The notes under the pieces were generated by a model that was given only the letters and a program-made list of their open reading frames with translations, was not told the origin of the DNA and did not search any database. The position numbers were made by a program, and so were the translations under genes. DNA of 64,000 nucleotides, from contig NZ_CP044125.1 in NCBI RefSeq assembly GCF_016864575.1, positions 3,578,001 through 3,642,000 on the forward strand. The letters are read 5' to 3'. Position 1 is the stretch's first letter, and each line of letters starts with the position of its first letter. The stretch is from Rhizobium sp. BG4. GTDB lineage: Bacteria; Pseudomonadota; Alphaproteobacteria; Rhizobiales; Rhizobiaceae. This document shows positions 16,680 through 25,042 of this stretch, one piece after another.

Positions 16680-17744
16680 ATGGCGCTTGGCCATTTCTCA
16701 ACGAGCGTTATTGCTCGCACTCCTACCTATAAGATTTCAGGAAAGCTGCGGCGGTGGGCGCGGTGGCTGATCCTTCCGGCCACGGCACTGGTGCTGTCCG
16801 GCTGCGTTTCTGCCTCTCTTGATGATCTGGGCGTTTCATCGAGAGAAATCCCATCAAAGCTTCTTGCCGACATGAAAAGCAAAAGGATGTCTTCGGACAG
16901 CCCTGTCCTTGTGCGCATCTTCAAGATGGAGAGCGAACTGGAGGTCTGGAAAGTCGACGCATCGGGCAACTACGCCCTGCTCAACACTTACCCGATGTGC
17001 CGTTGGTCGGGGAAACTCGGGCCGAAGAAAAAGACAGGCGACCGACAGGCTCCTGAGGGCTTCTATCGTGTGTCCCTCGGCGGACTAAACCCGAAATCGC
17101 AGTTTTTCCTCTCCTTTAACCTGGGCTACCCGAACCGGCTGGAGTCTGCGCTAGGCTACACCGGGGAGGCCCTGATGGTCCACGGTGCTTGTTCGTCTTC
17201 GGGATGCTTTGCGCTGACAGACCAGGGGGTGGGCGAAATCTACGCAGTTGTGGAGAAAGCGCTGCGTGCAGGCCAGCCCGCGTTTCAGGTGCAGTCCTAT
17301 CCATTCCGAATGACGCCCGAAAACCTTGCAGCACACCGGGACGACCCAAATATGGCCTTCTGGAAGACGCTCAAGGTCGGTTACGACAGTTTCGAAGTTC
17401 GTCGCAGGGAACCGAAAGTTTCCGCGTGCAACGGGAACTATACCTTCAACGCGCAGTTCGACGGCGGCGAGCCGACTAATCCTTTGGCGGCTTGCCCCAA
17501 GCGGGTCGATCAACCGGATGCAGCAGTTGCGGCCAAATCGGCAGCCGACGATAAGAAACTAGGTGAGCTTCTGGAAAAGTCGTTCCAACCGTTAGCCTAT
17601 CAGGACGGCGGAATGCACCCCAGCTTCCGTGCGCTCCTGAAGGAAAACGGTGACACGAAGCTCGCTGAAAAGGTTTCCGACATTAAATATCCCATCAGTA
17701 GACCGGCAGCCGCATTGGCTGACCCCTTCGTCGGAGGCAAGTGA
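16680..17744 (+). CDS. YafK/DpaA-type L,D-transpeptidase lipoprotein
   Basis: A 354-residue lipoprotein: hydrophobic leader ending in the lipobox LVLSGC (Cys 42). The catalytic segment of the YkuD fold is visible as VHGACSSSGCFALTD, with histidine and nucleophilic cysteine in the right spacing for the YafK/DpaA subfamily, which trims or detaches peptidoglycan-linked proteins. The start at 16680 has an AGAGGA ribosome site; an upstream TTG does not. A C-terminal extension of about 120 residues has no recognised domain. Together with the penicillin-binding protein at 5393 it is the second wall enzyme in this acquired region. Confidence 0.78.
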   Translation: MALGHFSTSVIARTPTYKISGKLRRWARWLILPATALVLSGCVSASLDDLGVSSREIPSKLLADMKSKRMSSDSPVLVRIFKMESELEVWKVDASGNYALLNTYPMCRWSGKLGPKKKTGDRQAPEGFYRVSLGGLNPKSQFFLSFNLGYPNRLESALGYTGEALMVHGACSSSGCFALTDQGVGEIYAVVEKALRAGQPAFQVQSYPFRMTPENLAAHRDDPNMAFWKTLKVGYDSFEVRRREPKVSACNGNYTFNAQFDGGEPTNPLAACPKRVDQPDAAVAAKSAADDKKLGELLEKSFQPLAYQDGGMHPSFRALLKENGDTKLAEKVSDIKYPISRPAAALADPFVGGK

Positions 17745-17791
17745 AACCAGGCAAGAGCCATACGCTCTTGCCCTCGACCTGGAGGATCGTG

Positions 17792-18127
17792 ATGCGCGTC
17801 TTACTCGCTGCAGTGTTTGCCTTGACGCCTGTCGCCGCTGCAGAGGCTCACCACGCTCCCTCTGGTTTCAAGTACGACGCATTTTGTTGCAATGGCGATG
17901 GTGAGACTGGCGATTGTCAGCCGATACCCAGCGACGATGTTACGTTGGAAGGAGCGAATTACAAAATTACGCTCAAAGCGGGAGATCACCGCCTTGCTAC
18001 GCGAGAGCATGTATTCATCGTCCCTCAAGCCAAAAGCTTTCCATCACCAGATGGGCTTTACCACCTATGTTTGTTTCCAAACGAAGACACGTTGCGCTGC
18101 TTCTACGCACCTCCAATGAATTTCTGA
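17792..18127 (+). CDS. Conserved rhizobial secreted protein of unknown function
   Basis: A 111-residue protein with a signal peptide (MRVLLAAVFALTPVAAAEA) starting after a GGAGG ribosome site. The mature protein begins HHAPSGFKYDAFCCNGDGET and ends CLFPNEDTLRCFYAPPMNF; I recognise this as a common rhizobial hypothetical secreted protein. Four or more cysteines suggest disulfides. It may share a transcript with the L,D-transpeptidase gene 47 bases upstream. No function is known to me. Confidence 0.6.
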   Translation: MRVLLAAVFALTPVAAAEAHHAPSGFKYDAFCCNGDGETGDCQPIPSDDVTLEGANYKITLKAGDHRLATREHVFIVPQAKSFPSPDGLYHLCLFPNEDTLRCFYAPPMNF

Positions 18128-18429
18128 TCGTATCCTGAAAAAGGCATGGTCAGGCAACAAGAAGCAGGCCGATTGCAGGGCGCGGTCTCGCCTCTCGATT
18201 GGTCGCAAGCGGCTGCGCATGAACGCCAGAACGTCCCAAGATTGACAAAACTGCATCAGAACATATAGTGAACATCAAGCCGCGATTGATCCACGGGGTC
18301 TGCTGCTTTCAAGTTCGCTGTCGCTTTACCCACAGCGAAATGCACTCGGCCGCCGGGGCAGAACGTGACCCGGGTGCTCGAATCGCGGTAGACATCGAAC
18401 AAAGCATTTCTGGAGAAGTTGAAGTGCTG

Positions 18430-19173
18430 ATGGATATGCACTCTGAACAGAATCGAGTGACGAAAGTGACCCGGGCGTCCGGTTACACACCGCCGACGAG
18501 CTTTGGCTCCATGCCACTGGGCGAGATGATGGAGTACGCTGGGCGGCCGATGCCTAAAGAACTCGAAGGGCTGTTCAAGAAGGCGGAAGAACGCGATCCG
18601 ATAATCTTCTTCTCCGGCGATCTTAATCTGCTTAAAGTGAAGTCCCTGTCTGTCATCGGTGCACGGTCCGTATCTACTGACGGTTTGGCTCGCGCGGCTA
18701 GGATATCGCGAGAACTGGCGTCTGCGGGGCTAGTCGTAACAAGCGGGCTGGCAAAAGGTGTCGATACTGCTGCTCATCGAGCTGCTATCGCCGAGGGCGG
18801 TAAAACTGTGTCAGTCATCGGAACGCCTCTCGACAAGGCCTATCCAGCCGAAAACGCCGACCTCCAACAGGAAATATACGAGCGCCATCTTCTGGTGTCG
18901 CAATTCCACCCAGGCCAGCGGACCTTTCAATCGGACTTTCCAAAACGCAATCGTTTGATGGCAGCGCTTTCCGACGGCAGCGTTATAGTCGAGGCGTCCG
19001 ACACCTCAGGAACGCTTCATCAAGCGGCTGAATGCATTCGTCTCGGGCGCTGGCTTTTCATCATGCGCTCCGTCGTCGAGAACCAAGCGTTATCCTGGCC
19101 CGAGCGCTTCTTGGGAAACCCCAAAACGGTGGTCTTGACCAGCGTACAAGATATTCTGTCTCGGATTTCGTAA
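18430..19173 (+). CDS. DprA/Smf-like SLOG-family protein
   Basis: A protein of about 247 residues with the DprA Rossmann core: SLSVIGARSVSTDG, VVTSGLAKGVDTAAHRAA, VIGTPLDKAYPAEN, FPKRNRLMAALSDGSVIVEA and SGTLHQA. Housekeeping DprA loads RecA on incoming DNA and is longer, with extra domains; this short form lacks the winged-helix tail. The next gene, a phosphoribosyltransferase, begins at the very next base after its stop. SLOG-fold proteins linked with nucleotide-handling enzymes have been proposed to act in conflict systems by sensing or making nucleotide signals; that role is an inference. The start is uncertain: ATG 18430 is preferred, but in-frame starts exist back to 18268. Confidence 0.72.
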   Translation: MDMHSEQNRVTKVTRASGYTPPTSFGSMPLGEMMEYAGRPMPKELEGLFKKAEERDPIIFFSGDLNLLKVKSLSVIGARSVSTDGLARAARISRELASAGLVVTSGLAKGVDTAAHRAAIAEGGKTVSVIGTPLDKAYPAENADLQQEIYERHLLVSQFHPGQRTFQSDFPKRNRLMAALSDGSVIVEASDTSGTLHQAAECIRLGRWLFIMRSVVENQALSWPERFLGNPKTVVLTSVQDILSRIS

Positions 19174-19860
19174 ATGAACGTGCACTTTATCAGTGCCTAC
19201 TATTCGGAGCTGGCGCACAAGGAAAAGGCAAAGCGGAAGCCCGAATATTGGGATTCCTACCTGTTCGTTTGGGCGGTCAAGACCGGGCAATATAAGACCC
19301 CGTTCACAATTTTATTCCGAAACGGGGAGAGGGTTAGGATCACCACCGGGAACATCAAGAGGGCAAGAAGCGCTTTCGGACAGTTCATTGTGGCGACGCT
19401 CGACAACGCTGAGGTGCCGAAGAACGCGCTGTTGATTCCGATTCCCTCGAAGGATGCGCAGCCGAACGTCAAAGGCGGATACCGATCATTGTGGATGGTT
19501 GCGGAAGCGCTGAAGGACAAGCGATATAGTGGCGTCATTTACGATGGGCTCAGGTGGGCCAAGCCCCTGCCCAGATCACATGAGGGAAACGGGCATCGTA
19601 GCCGTGCGCAATTGAAGCAGTTCCTTCGGGTGCAAGGAAATATTGCTGGCCGCAGCGTCGTCCTCATCGATGACTTACTTTCCACTGGAAGTTCAATGCT
19701 CGCAGCCAAGGAAACCCTTGAAGAAGCCGGGGCGACCGTTCTGTTCGCGATAACCTGCGGGAAGACCGTGTACGACTTCCAGACCAAGCCGTTCAAACGG
19801 CAGGTTGTTCAACTTGAAAATGAACTGCACGAGTACGAGCCAGTGAAGGAAACGCCATGA
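19174..19860 (+). CDS. Phosphoribosyltransferase-domain protein (ComF-like)
   Basis: A 228-residue protein. The PRPP-binding loop is clear at VVLIDDLLSTGSSMLAA, and an upstream LLIPIPSKDA segment followed by HRSRAQL resembles the ComF branch of the type I phosphoribosyltransferase fold. The N-terminal 70 residues (YYSELAHKEKAKRKPEYWDS ...) have no recognised domain; the zinc ribbon of true ComF is absent. The gene abuts the DprA-like gene without spacing and overlaps the next small ORF by ATGA. It probably acts with the DprA-like protein on a nucleotide or nucleobase; the substrate cannot be read from sequence. Confidence 0.75.
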   Translation: MNVHFISAYYSELAHKEKAKRKPEYWDSYLFVWAVKTGQYKTPFTILFRNGERVRITTGNIKRARSAFGQFIVATLDNAEVPKNALLIPIPSKDAQPNVKGGYRSLWMVAEALKDKRYSGVIYDGLRWAKPLPRSHEGNGHRSRAQLKQFLRVQGNIAGRSVVLIDDLLSTGSSMLAAKETLEEAGATVLFAITCGKTVYDFQTKPFKRQVVQLENELHEYEPVKETP

Positions 19861-19982
19861 CTGAAAAGAAAGTTGTCGTACCCCAGCCTCCCAGACCGCC
19901 TATCGGAAACACCGACGGCAAAAGGGGGAGCTATACCGCGCCGACCGAAAACCATAACCGGCCGCCGCCGCCCAAGAAGTAG
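19857..19982 (+). CDS. 41-residue proline-rich protein coupled to the phosphoribosyltransferase
   Basis: The ATG overlaps the stop of the phosphoribosyltransferase gene (ATGA), and the frame runs 41 codons to a TAG at 19980. The product is polar, basic and proline-rich (VVVPQPPRPPIGN near the start, NRPPPPKK at the end) with no hydrophobic segment, so it is probably disordered. Because of the tight coupling it is likely a third component of the DprA-like module. The frame is too short for most gene finders. Confidence 0.5.
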   Translation: MTEKKVVVPQPPRPPIGNTDGKRGSYTAPTENHNRPPPPKK

Positions 19983-19983
19983 T

Positions 19984-20595
19984 CTATCGCCCTCGACGGC
20001 GAAAGTTGACCTGCGCAACCTCTGAAGCGGGGATGTAGGTTATTTCCGATCCCCATTCGTCCCAAAACACGTCGTCTATTGTCGACCACGCATAGCCCAC
20101 CTTCTGGTCGGTGACATACATTAGGATGTCGCCGGTCGCACCGAACCGGAAGGGGCCGTTGGGCTCGTCCTTGAACCGATGGAGATCGGCGCACATCAGC
20201 GTCCGTCCGTCCTTCAGTCGCACGATCAACTGAGAGGCGACGATGCTCGTCTCGCCAAAGAGATTGAGCCACGCTGTGGGTATATCGTCGGCATAACTGA
20301 CATTCGTGTTCCGCATTATGTTGTAGAAAACCGGCCGCAGCAGCGCTCGCCATACTGCTCCAAGGACAATGGACGTCACCACAGCGGCCCCAGAAGCGGC
20401 CAGGATGTTAATGTTCACATATCTGAGCAGCTGATAGGCGAACGCAGCACAAAACCCAAAGACAAGTGTACTGAACGTGACGTCCACAGTCTTGTGGTGA
20501 TCCCGAAGACCGACATGGGCAACGAAGTAACCCATGTATCCGGCGGCGAGGGTCAGAAGCGTTACCCAGGGAAGGGTGAGAAGTTTCGGGTCCAT
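19984..20595 (-). CDS. Three-helix membrane protein with cytoplasmic domain, unknown
   Basis: A 203-residue protein with hydrophobic segments at about residues 7-25, 40-62 and 63-85, then a soluble C-terminal domain of some 110 residues (LIVRLKDGRTLMCADLHRFK ... YIPASEVAQVNFRRRG). The soluble part looks like a small beta domain. It converges with the DprA-like module: the two stop codons nearly touch. I do not recognise a family. Confidence 0.5.
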   Translation of the reverse strand: MDPKLLTLPWVTLLTLAAGYMGYFVAHVGLRDHHKTVDVTFSTLVFGFCAAFAYQLLRYVNINILAASGAAVVTSIVLGAVWRALLRPVFYNIMRNTNVSYADDIPTAWLNLFGETSIVASQLIVRLKDGRTLMCADLHRFKDEPNGPFRFGATGDILMYVTDQKVGYAWSTIDDVFWDEWGSEITYIPASEVAQVNFRRRGR

Positions 20596-20695
20596 TATGT
20601 TGACTTTTCCACGAACTGCACCGTCACTCTCGTCGTCTAGTGCTTCTGCCCTTCAAATTTTACTGAATTTTCTTTCGCCGCTGACGCTCAAGGAA

Positions 20696-20962
20696 TCAAG
20701 TGCCGGGAGGGCGGACACCGAGCATCAGCAGCGTTTGGCCGAGCACCACTGAAAATGCGATAGTGCCCACGACCATGAGAGCAGACAAGACGGGGAGTTT
20801 GAAGCGGCCAAGGCTAAGCGGTTTGCCTGGGTCAGGTGCCCACTCGCTTGGACTGAACTTGTTGGTAAAAGCGTCCATAGCGTGCCAAATGCACAAGAAT
20901 AGAGCATGGGCAGCAAACGCCAGCACGACGATCAAAGACGCGATAAAGAGATCGTCATTCAT
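20696..20962 (-). CDS. Small two-helix membrane protein, unknown
   Basis: An 88-residue protein with hydrophobic helices at about residues 7-28 and 58-80 joined by a polar loop (KFSPSEWAPDPGKPLSLGR). An AAGGA ribosome site precedes the ATG. It lies between the 203-residue membrane gene and the metallophosphoesterase operon, all on the minus strand. No family recognised. Confidence 0.5.
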   Translation of the reverse strand: MNDDLFIASLIVVLAFAAHALFLCIWHAMDAFTNKFSPSEWAPDPGKPLSLGRFKLPVLSALMVVGTIAFSVVLGQTLLMLGVRPPGT

Positions 20963-20965
20963 GGT

Positions 20966-21043
20966 TTATGTGGTCCTTATGAGTTCCGCCTCAAGGAAAT
21001 CCGCGAATTCGCTTTTGACGAACTCCGCAATCTCCTCGATCAA
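20966..21043 (-). other. Short ORF or gene remnant upstream of the 88-residue gene
   Basis: A minus-strand frame ends at a TAA three bases before the ATG of the 88-residue gene. From a TTG at 21043 it encodes 25 residues of good helical character (IEEIAEFVKSEFADFLEAEL). The same frame extends back to an ATG at 21079 but is interrupted there by one TGA. It may be a leader peptide or the 3' remnant of a damaged gene. Confidence 0.25.
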
Positions 21044-21117
21044 TTCCTTGTCGCATCAGGAGTTTAGGAATTGTTGCATTCGGACACAGAAAAACGAAAA
21101 CCGGCCTCTGTCACTGT

Positions 21118-22002
21118 TTATAATTCGATGATGAAACCTGGGCGGAAGCCGGACGTATAAAGTTCGCCCCTATAGCCCCACGGGTTACAGATGACTCTCG
21201 TCTGATCGGCCATATAGTCCCGAAACTTATGTATGTGACCGTGAACCCATCGGCCTGGGCGTCGGCGTATGATCAGGTCGGAAAGATCGGAAGCGAAAGC
21301 AGCGTTTGTCACGTTCCCGAAAAAGTCGGGGTTAAAGCTCTGCATCAAGGGCGCATGATGGGTTACCACGACGGTACGTCCGGGAAAATCAACCGATAAT
21401 TCTCTGTCTATAAATCTCCGACTTTCTCTGTGGCGTTCAAGGATTTCCCAGGCCGTAACCATTCCGTTTTCGCCTGGTCTTCGAGGGTCGGAACGATAAA
21501 TACATTGGAAATCCATCATCCGCGACGGCACCAGTTCGAATGCTTTAACCCGCCTCTCTTCAGGAGGGATGTGTTCATCATGCCCAACGGAGACCGCGAA
21601 ATCGGTCCACAGGGTAGCACCGATGAAGCGACAGTCGCCGACTGTGACGGTATCGTTCTCAAGGAAATGAACTCGGCTTCCTTCAACAAGACGTCGGGCC
21701 CGTTCTAGTGCGCCGCTGATGCTGCTGCCGTAGTAATCGTGATTGCCGAGCACGAGCACTACCGGCATCTTCGGCTCGATGACTCGACGGATGAAGCCGA
21801 TGCTGTCATCGATGAAGTTCGTGACGTCCCCAGCACATATACAGATTTCCGCTATGGGAACTTTGGGCGGGTCGCGAAGCAACCTTGTGAGGTGGCTTTG
21901 ATGGATGTCACTAATGATCCAAGCTTTCACGGGGCCTCCATCGGCCGCAAAGGAATGCGGCGTGTGTATGGTCGGTAGGATTGGCTGAGTGTCGAGCGCC
22001 AC
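21118..22002 (-). CDS. Calcineurin-like metallophosphoesterase
   Basis: A 294-residue enzyme with the full dinuclear metal motif set in order: SDIHQSH, CAGDVTNF, LGNHDYY, VVTHHAPL and HGHIHKF. The GTG start shares one base with the stop of the FtsH-like gene (TAGTG), so translation is coupled. The substrate could be a nucleotide, nucleic acid or phosphoprotein. Coupling to an AAA-protease gene is unusual and suggests a dedicated system. An N-terminal extension of about 25 residues precedes the first motif. Confidence 0.85.
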   Translation of the reverse strand: MALDTQPILPTIHTPHSFAADGGPVKAWIISDIHQSHLTRLLRDPPKVPIAEICICAGDVTNFIDDSIGFIRRVIEPKMPVVLVLGNHDYYGSSISGALERARRLVEGSRVHFLENDTVTVGDCRFIGATLWTDFAVSVGHDEHIPPEERRVKAFELVPSRMMDFQCIYRSDPRRPGENGMVTAWEILERHRESRRFIDRELSVDFPGRTVVVTHHAPLMQSFNPDFFGNVTNAAFASDLSDLIIRRRPGRWVHGHIHKFRDYMADQTRVICNPWGYRGELYTSGFRPGFIIEL

Positions 22003-24008
22003 TAATGTTGACGGCGGCTTTTTGGGCGTTGCGGCGTCGACTGCCGAGTCTTCCGCGATCCCGGCCAGTACGGCTCCAATTGGCGGGCGTCCAGCCGTTT
22101 GTGTTTCACGAGCGCGTCGGCAAGCTTGAGCAGTTCGGGCTTAACGCCGTCGAGCATTTCTTTCGCCCGCTGGTACTGCTCTTGAAGAATTTCTTTGACG
22201 TCGTCGCGAAGAGCGAGGTCCTCCCAAAGCTTGGGAGGGGACGTCATGTCGACCGATCCGGGAAGGTAATACAAAGAATTTCCGAAGGCGTATTCCGTCA
22301 CCATCCTGATCGCCAACATGGTCGCGCTGGCAAAGTCGCTGCCCTGGTTTCCGGTTGACCAACTGGCGCGGTGCTCGAAAATCAAATCCTCCGCTGCTGC
22401 TCCTGCCAGGTCCGAAGTAATCATCTTCATAACGTCCCATTGGGTTAGAAATTCGCGGGCGGGTCTTTCCATGAACATGCCGCCGTTCGCATCGACAGCG
22501 GTGGCGAAGTTTTCCACGTTGTCGTAGATTTCGACCCACTCGATCTTGCCCAGCTGCAACGTGTGGGTCACGAGGGCATGACCCGCCTCGTGAATCGCGA
22601 CGCGGTACAGAGTTTCGGCATCAAGCGGAGGCGGCACTTGCACCTGTGATCTGACGTCCGAAATGTTGACATCTCGATTTTCCTTTCGGGCAATCCTTCT
22701 GGCTTCGCGGGCCAGCCTTTCAATGTCCGCGCCGCTCTTGCCAGGCATTCGTGCAGCTATTTCCCTGAGAGCGGCATCACCCACTAGGTCCGGAAGATGA
22801 AATTCAAGGATTTGTCCTCGCGCTGTTGCGTCAGGCAAAGGAAATTTGACATGTTTTTCGAGCCGACCGCTCCTTAGAAGAGCAGGGTCGATCCGTTCCG
22901 GATAGTTGCACGCACCAAGGACGATGACGCCCTCGCGTCCTTCCGTTCCGTCCAAGCATTCTAAGAGCGCGTTCACGACGGTTGTCGAATAGGTCTCGTG
23001 GCGGCTAGGAAATTTGGCTCGGTCCCCAATGGCGTCGAATTCATCTAGGAATAATAAGCAGGGCGAATTTTCCTTGGCGGCACTGAACGCCTGATACATG
23101 GCCTTCAACATGTCACCGAGATCGCCGTCTTTATAAGACTGCCACTTCGGGATTGATGTTGCTTCCAGATGGAGGCCGCAGTGGGACGCTAGAGCTGCTG
23201 CAAATCGCGTCTTACCTGTTCCGGGTGGACCGTACAATAAGCAACCCTTGTCCACCTCGGCCCATGGAAGTTTTCCTTGCCGCCAATCGGATAGGTCTTT
23301 CTTCAGAGCCTCGGCCCACACGCTCGCTTCGCCGAAGCCCTTGGTGACATCCAGCAGCCGTTCATTGCCGGAAGGCACCTTCGCGACCTTCAACAGCTTC
23401 ATAGCGGCCCGGCTCGCGGGTTGGTCCCGACGGAAGATGGCTTCCATTCGCTCTGATGCTTGCTCCGAGATGACTGCTGCCTGTTCGTCCGTCAGCATGC
23501 CGCACTTGCGAAAGGTACATAGCGCTCGTAAGTGCCGAACATCGCAAAGAGCGAGCCTGTCAGAGAGCGTGGCCGCCAGCTCGAAATCCTCATGAAGGAC
23601 AGAACCCTCCTGAGTAAAGACGATCAGTTTCTCTCCCGTCTCAAGGAATTCCGCCGGGTCGATTTCCCATCCACGTTTGTGCTTGGAAGTAGGATGGAGG
23701 CAGAACTTGACGCCCTTCTTGTCCTTCAAAATGATGTTCGCCGCGTCATGAACGTCTTTCAGCTGCCATTGGGGAGGGACGGCGATCACTGCGACGCATG
23801 AAGGTTCGGAGAGGGCACCAATGTTTCTGCGGAAGAGCGCCACGAGAGCGCAATAAGCTAGAAAGTCAGTCGCTGACTTGCGAGCGATTGCAGGTAGATT
23901 CCGTTTCGTCAACCGGAACTCGTTAGTTCGAGGCGTCTTGAGCTGTTCGGCGGCTTGCTGCAGCTTCGCAATGTAACGGTCCAGGCTATCGGTCAGGGCT
24001 TTGTCCAT
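22002..24008 (-). CDS. Soluble FtsH-like AAA ATPase with M41 metalloprotease domain
   Basis: A 668-residue protein. An N-terminal region of about 220 residues has no transmembrane helices and no recognised domain. The AAA module follows: Walker A GPPGTGKT at 260-267, Walker B CLLFLDEFDAIGDR at about 317-330, and arginine finger region LLRSGRLEKH near 378-386. The zinc protease motif HEAGH is at 473-477 with downstream M41 features (SDLAGAAAEDLIF). Housekeeping FtsH is membrane-anchored; this one is soluble. The start at 24008 has an AGGAG ribosome site and replaces one 18 codons upstream. It lies between the DUF6634 gene (20-base gap) and the coupled phosphoesterase. Confidence 0.85.
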   Translation of the reverse strand: MDKALTDSLDRYIAKLQQAAEQLKTPRTNEFRLTKRNLPAIARKSATDFLAYCALVALFRRNIGALSEPSCVAVIAVPPQWQLKDVHDAANIILKDKKGVKFCLHPTSKHKRGWEIDPAEFLETGEKLIVFTQEGSVLHEDFELAATLSDRLALCDVRHLRALCTFRKCGMLTDEQAAVISEQASERMEAIFRRDQPASRAAMKLLKVAKVPSGNERLLDVTKGFGEASVWAEALKKDLSDWRQGKLPWAEVDKGCLLYGPPGTGKTRFAAALASHCGLHLEATSIPKWQSYKDGDLGDMLKAMYQAFSAAKENSPCLLFLDEFDAIGDRAKFPSRHETYSTTVVNALLECLDGTEGREGVIVLGACNYPERIDPALLRSGRLEKHVKFPLPDATARGQILEFHLPDLVGDAALREIAARMPGKSGADIERLAREARRIARKENRDVNISDVRSQVQVPPPLDAETLYRVAIHEAGHALVTHTLQLGKIEWVEIYDNVENFATAVDANGGMFMERPAREFLTQWDVMKMITSDLAGAAAEDLIFEHRASWSTGNQGSDFASATMLAIRMVTEYAFGNSLYYLPGSVDMTSPPKLWEDLALRDDVKEILQEQYQRAKEMLDGVKPELLKLADALVKHKRLDARQLEPYWPGSRKTRQSTPQRPKSRRQH

Positions 24009-24028
24009 GATCAGCTCCTCTTTCGTCG

Positions 24029-24331
24029 CTAACCGATCAGCCCGTGGTCGAAATAGTACCACCTGCTGAGAGTCCGGCCGATTTTGCGTTTTTGATCGAG
24101 GTAGAAGAGTTCGCTCGTAACGCCGGGGCTACCTTCTTTGATATGCGGATGACCGGACATCTCGCCGATAAGGCATGGCACGGAGCGCTGGACGAGCATG
24201 CAGTTGCGAATGGTAACAGGATTTACGGGACCGTCGAAGCCGCCAGGCGATGACAAGCCTTGTAAGTCGGCGAGCAGGGACTGCAGCCGGGGAATGATTA
24301 CACTGGGTGAAGTTCCAAGCCATTTGTCCAT
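24029..24331 (-). CDS. DUF6634-family small protein
   Basis: A 100-residue soluble protein. The C-terminal half VPCLIGEMSGHPHI ... TSELFYLDQKRK ... TLSRWYYFDHGLIG fits DUF6634, a rhizobial family without known function; I recall the pattern but could not align it. An AAGGTG ribosome site precedes ATG 24331. It is the first gene of the three-gene minus-strand operon with the FtsH-like protease and phosphoesterase, and could be an adaptor or regulator for the protease. Confidence 0.6.
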   Translation of the reverse strand: MDKWLGTSPSVIIPRLQSLLADLQGLSSPGGFDGPVNPVTIRNCMLVQRSVPCLIGEMSGHPHIKEGSPGVTSELFYLDQKRKIGRTLSRWYYFDHGLIG

Positions 24332-24409
24332 CGAGAGCACCTTCGATTCGGTTTGAGGAAGTTGGCCTGAAGCAAGAAAACCGATTCTTGACTCAAAATC
24401 AAAGGAAAA

Positions 24410-24436
24410 TGACGCAAAACGCGGTTGGGTGACGCA
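24410..24436. promoter_or_regulatory. Direct repeats in the divergent control region
   Basis: TGACGCA occurs at 24410-24416 and again at 24430-24436, 20 bases apart, which puts both on the same face of the helix. They lie in the 152-base gap between the divergent DUF6634 and two-HTH genes, near a TTGACA at 24449. A protein with two HTH domains is encoded next door, so these are plausible operators for it. Confidence 0.35.
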
Positions 24437-24483
24437 CAGCGAATAATGTTGACATTCTCAGCCCTGAGCGTTTTTTCGGGGAC

Positions 24484-25038
24484 ATGAACCCGGTAATTCC
24501 GCTGTTGCGAGCTGCACGTTTTATGCTTGGCTGGAGTCAGGCTGAAGTTGGCGTGGCGACGGGGATCAAAGCCAAGACCATCCAGTTGATTGAGGGTGGC
24601 AAGTATAAGCTGCTCCCGCGAGAAGCCTGGATACTGAAAGCTTATTATCAGGACGCAGGGGTCGAGTTCGTCGAGGCCGGTGAAGGGCACGGAGCTGGTG
24701 TTAGGTGGAGGAAGCCTGGCACCGTTCTGGAAGATAAGACACTTGACCATTTCGGCAGTCGGATAATCAGGGCTTCCAGAGGCTTGGCAGACCTTAGTCA
24801 GCGCGAGCTAGCAAAGGCAGCCGGTGTCGATCCGAGCTTCATCGCTCGTCTGGAAAAGAACCGGTATGACGCTGTTAACGAGCGAACGCTGAACAGCCTT
24901 GTGAACGGGCTTCGCACGAAGAACATCGAGATGACGTCTGAGACAATCGCGTTCGGCGCGGGTGTTCGTTGGATAAAAGACATCCGCCCTGAAGCTCCAA
25001 CCCAAACGGAAAACACCGAAGCGAAAGACGAGAGGTGA
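24484..25038 (+). CDS. Regulator with two XRE-type HTH domains
   Basis: A 184-residue protein built from two similar halves. Residues 5-80 hold an HTH (LRAARFMLGWSQAEVGVATG) ending in GHGAGVRWRKPG; residues 93-165 hold a second HTH (SRGLADLSQRELAKAAGVDP) ending in AFGAGVRWIKD. The repeated GAGVRW tail shows that the whole unit was duplicated. It probably binds paired sites and controls this divergent locus. Four bases separate it from the TniQ-like gene, so the two form an operon. Confidence 0.75.
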   Translation: MNPVIPLLRAARFMLGWSQAEVGVATGIKAKTIQLIEGGKYKLLPREAWILKAYYQDAGVEFVEAGEGHGAGVRWRKPGTVLEDKTLDHFGSRIIRASRGLADLSQRELAKAAGVDPSFIARLEKNRYDAVNERTLNSLVNGLRTKNIEMTSETIAFGAGVRWIKDIRPEAPTQTENTEAKDER

Positions 25039-25042
25039 TGCA

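Noticed and set aside
20966..21079. In-frame TGA followed by TGC as a possible selenocysteine codon
   Set aside because: No selenoprotein family match and no visible SECIS-like hairpin; a damaged frame is simpler.
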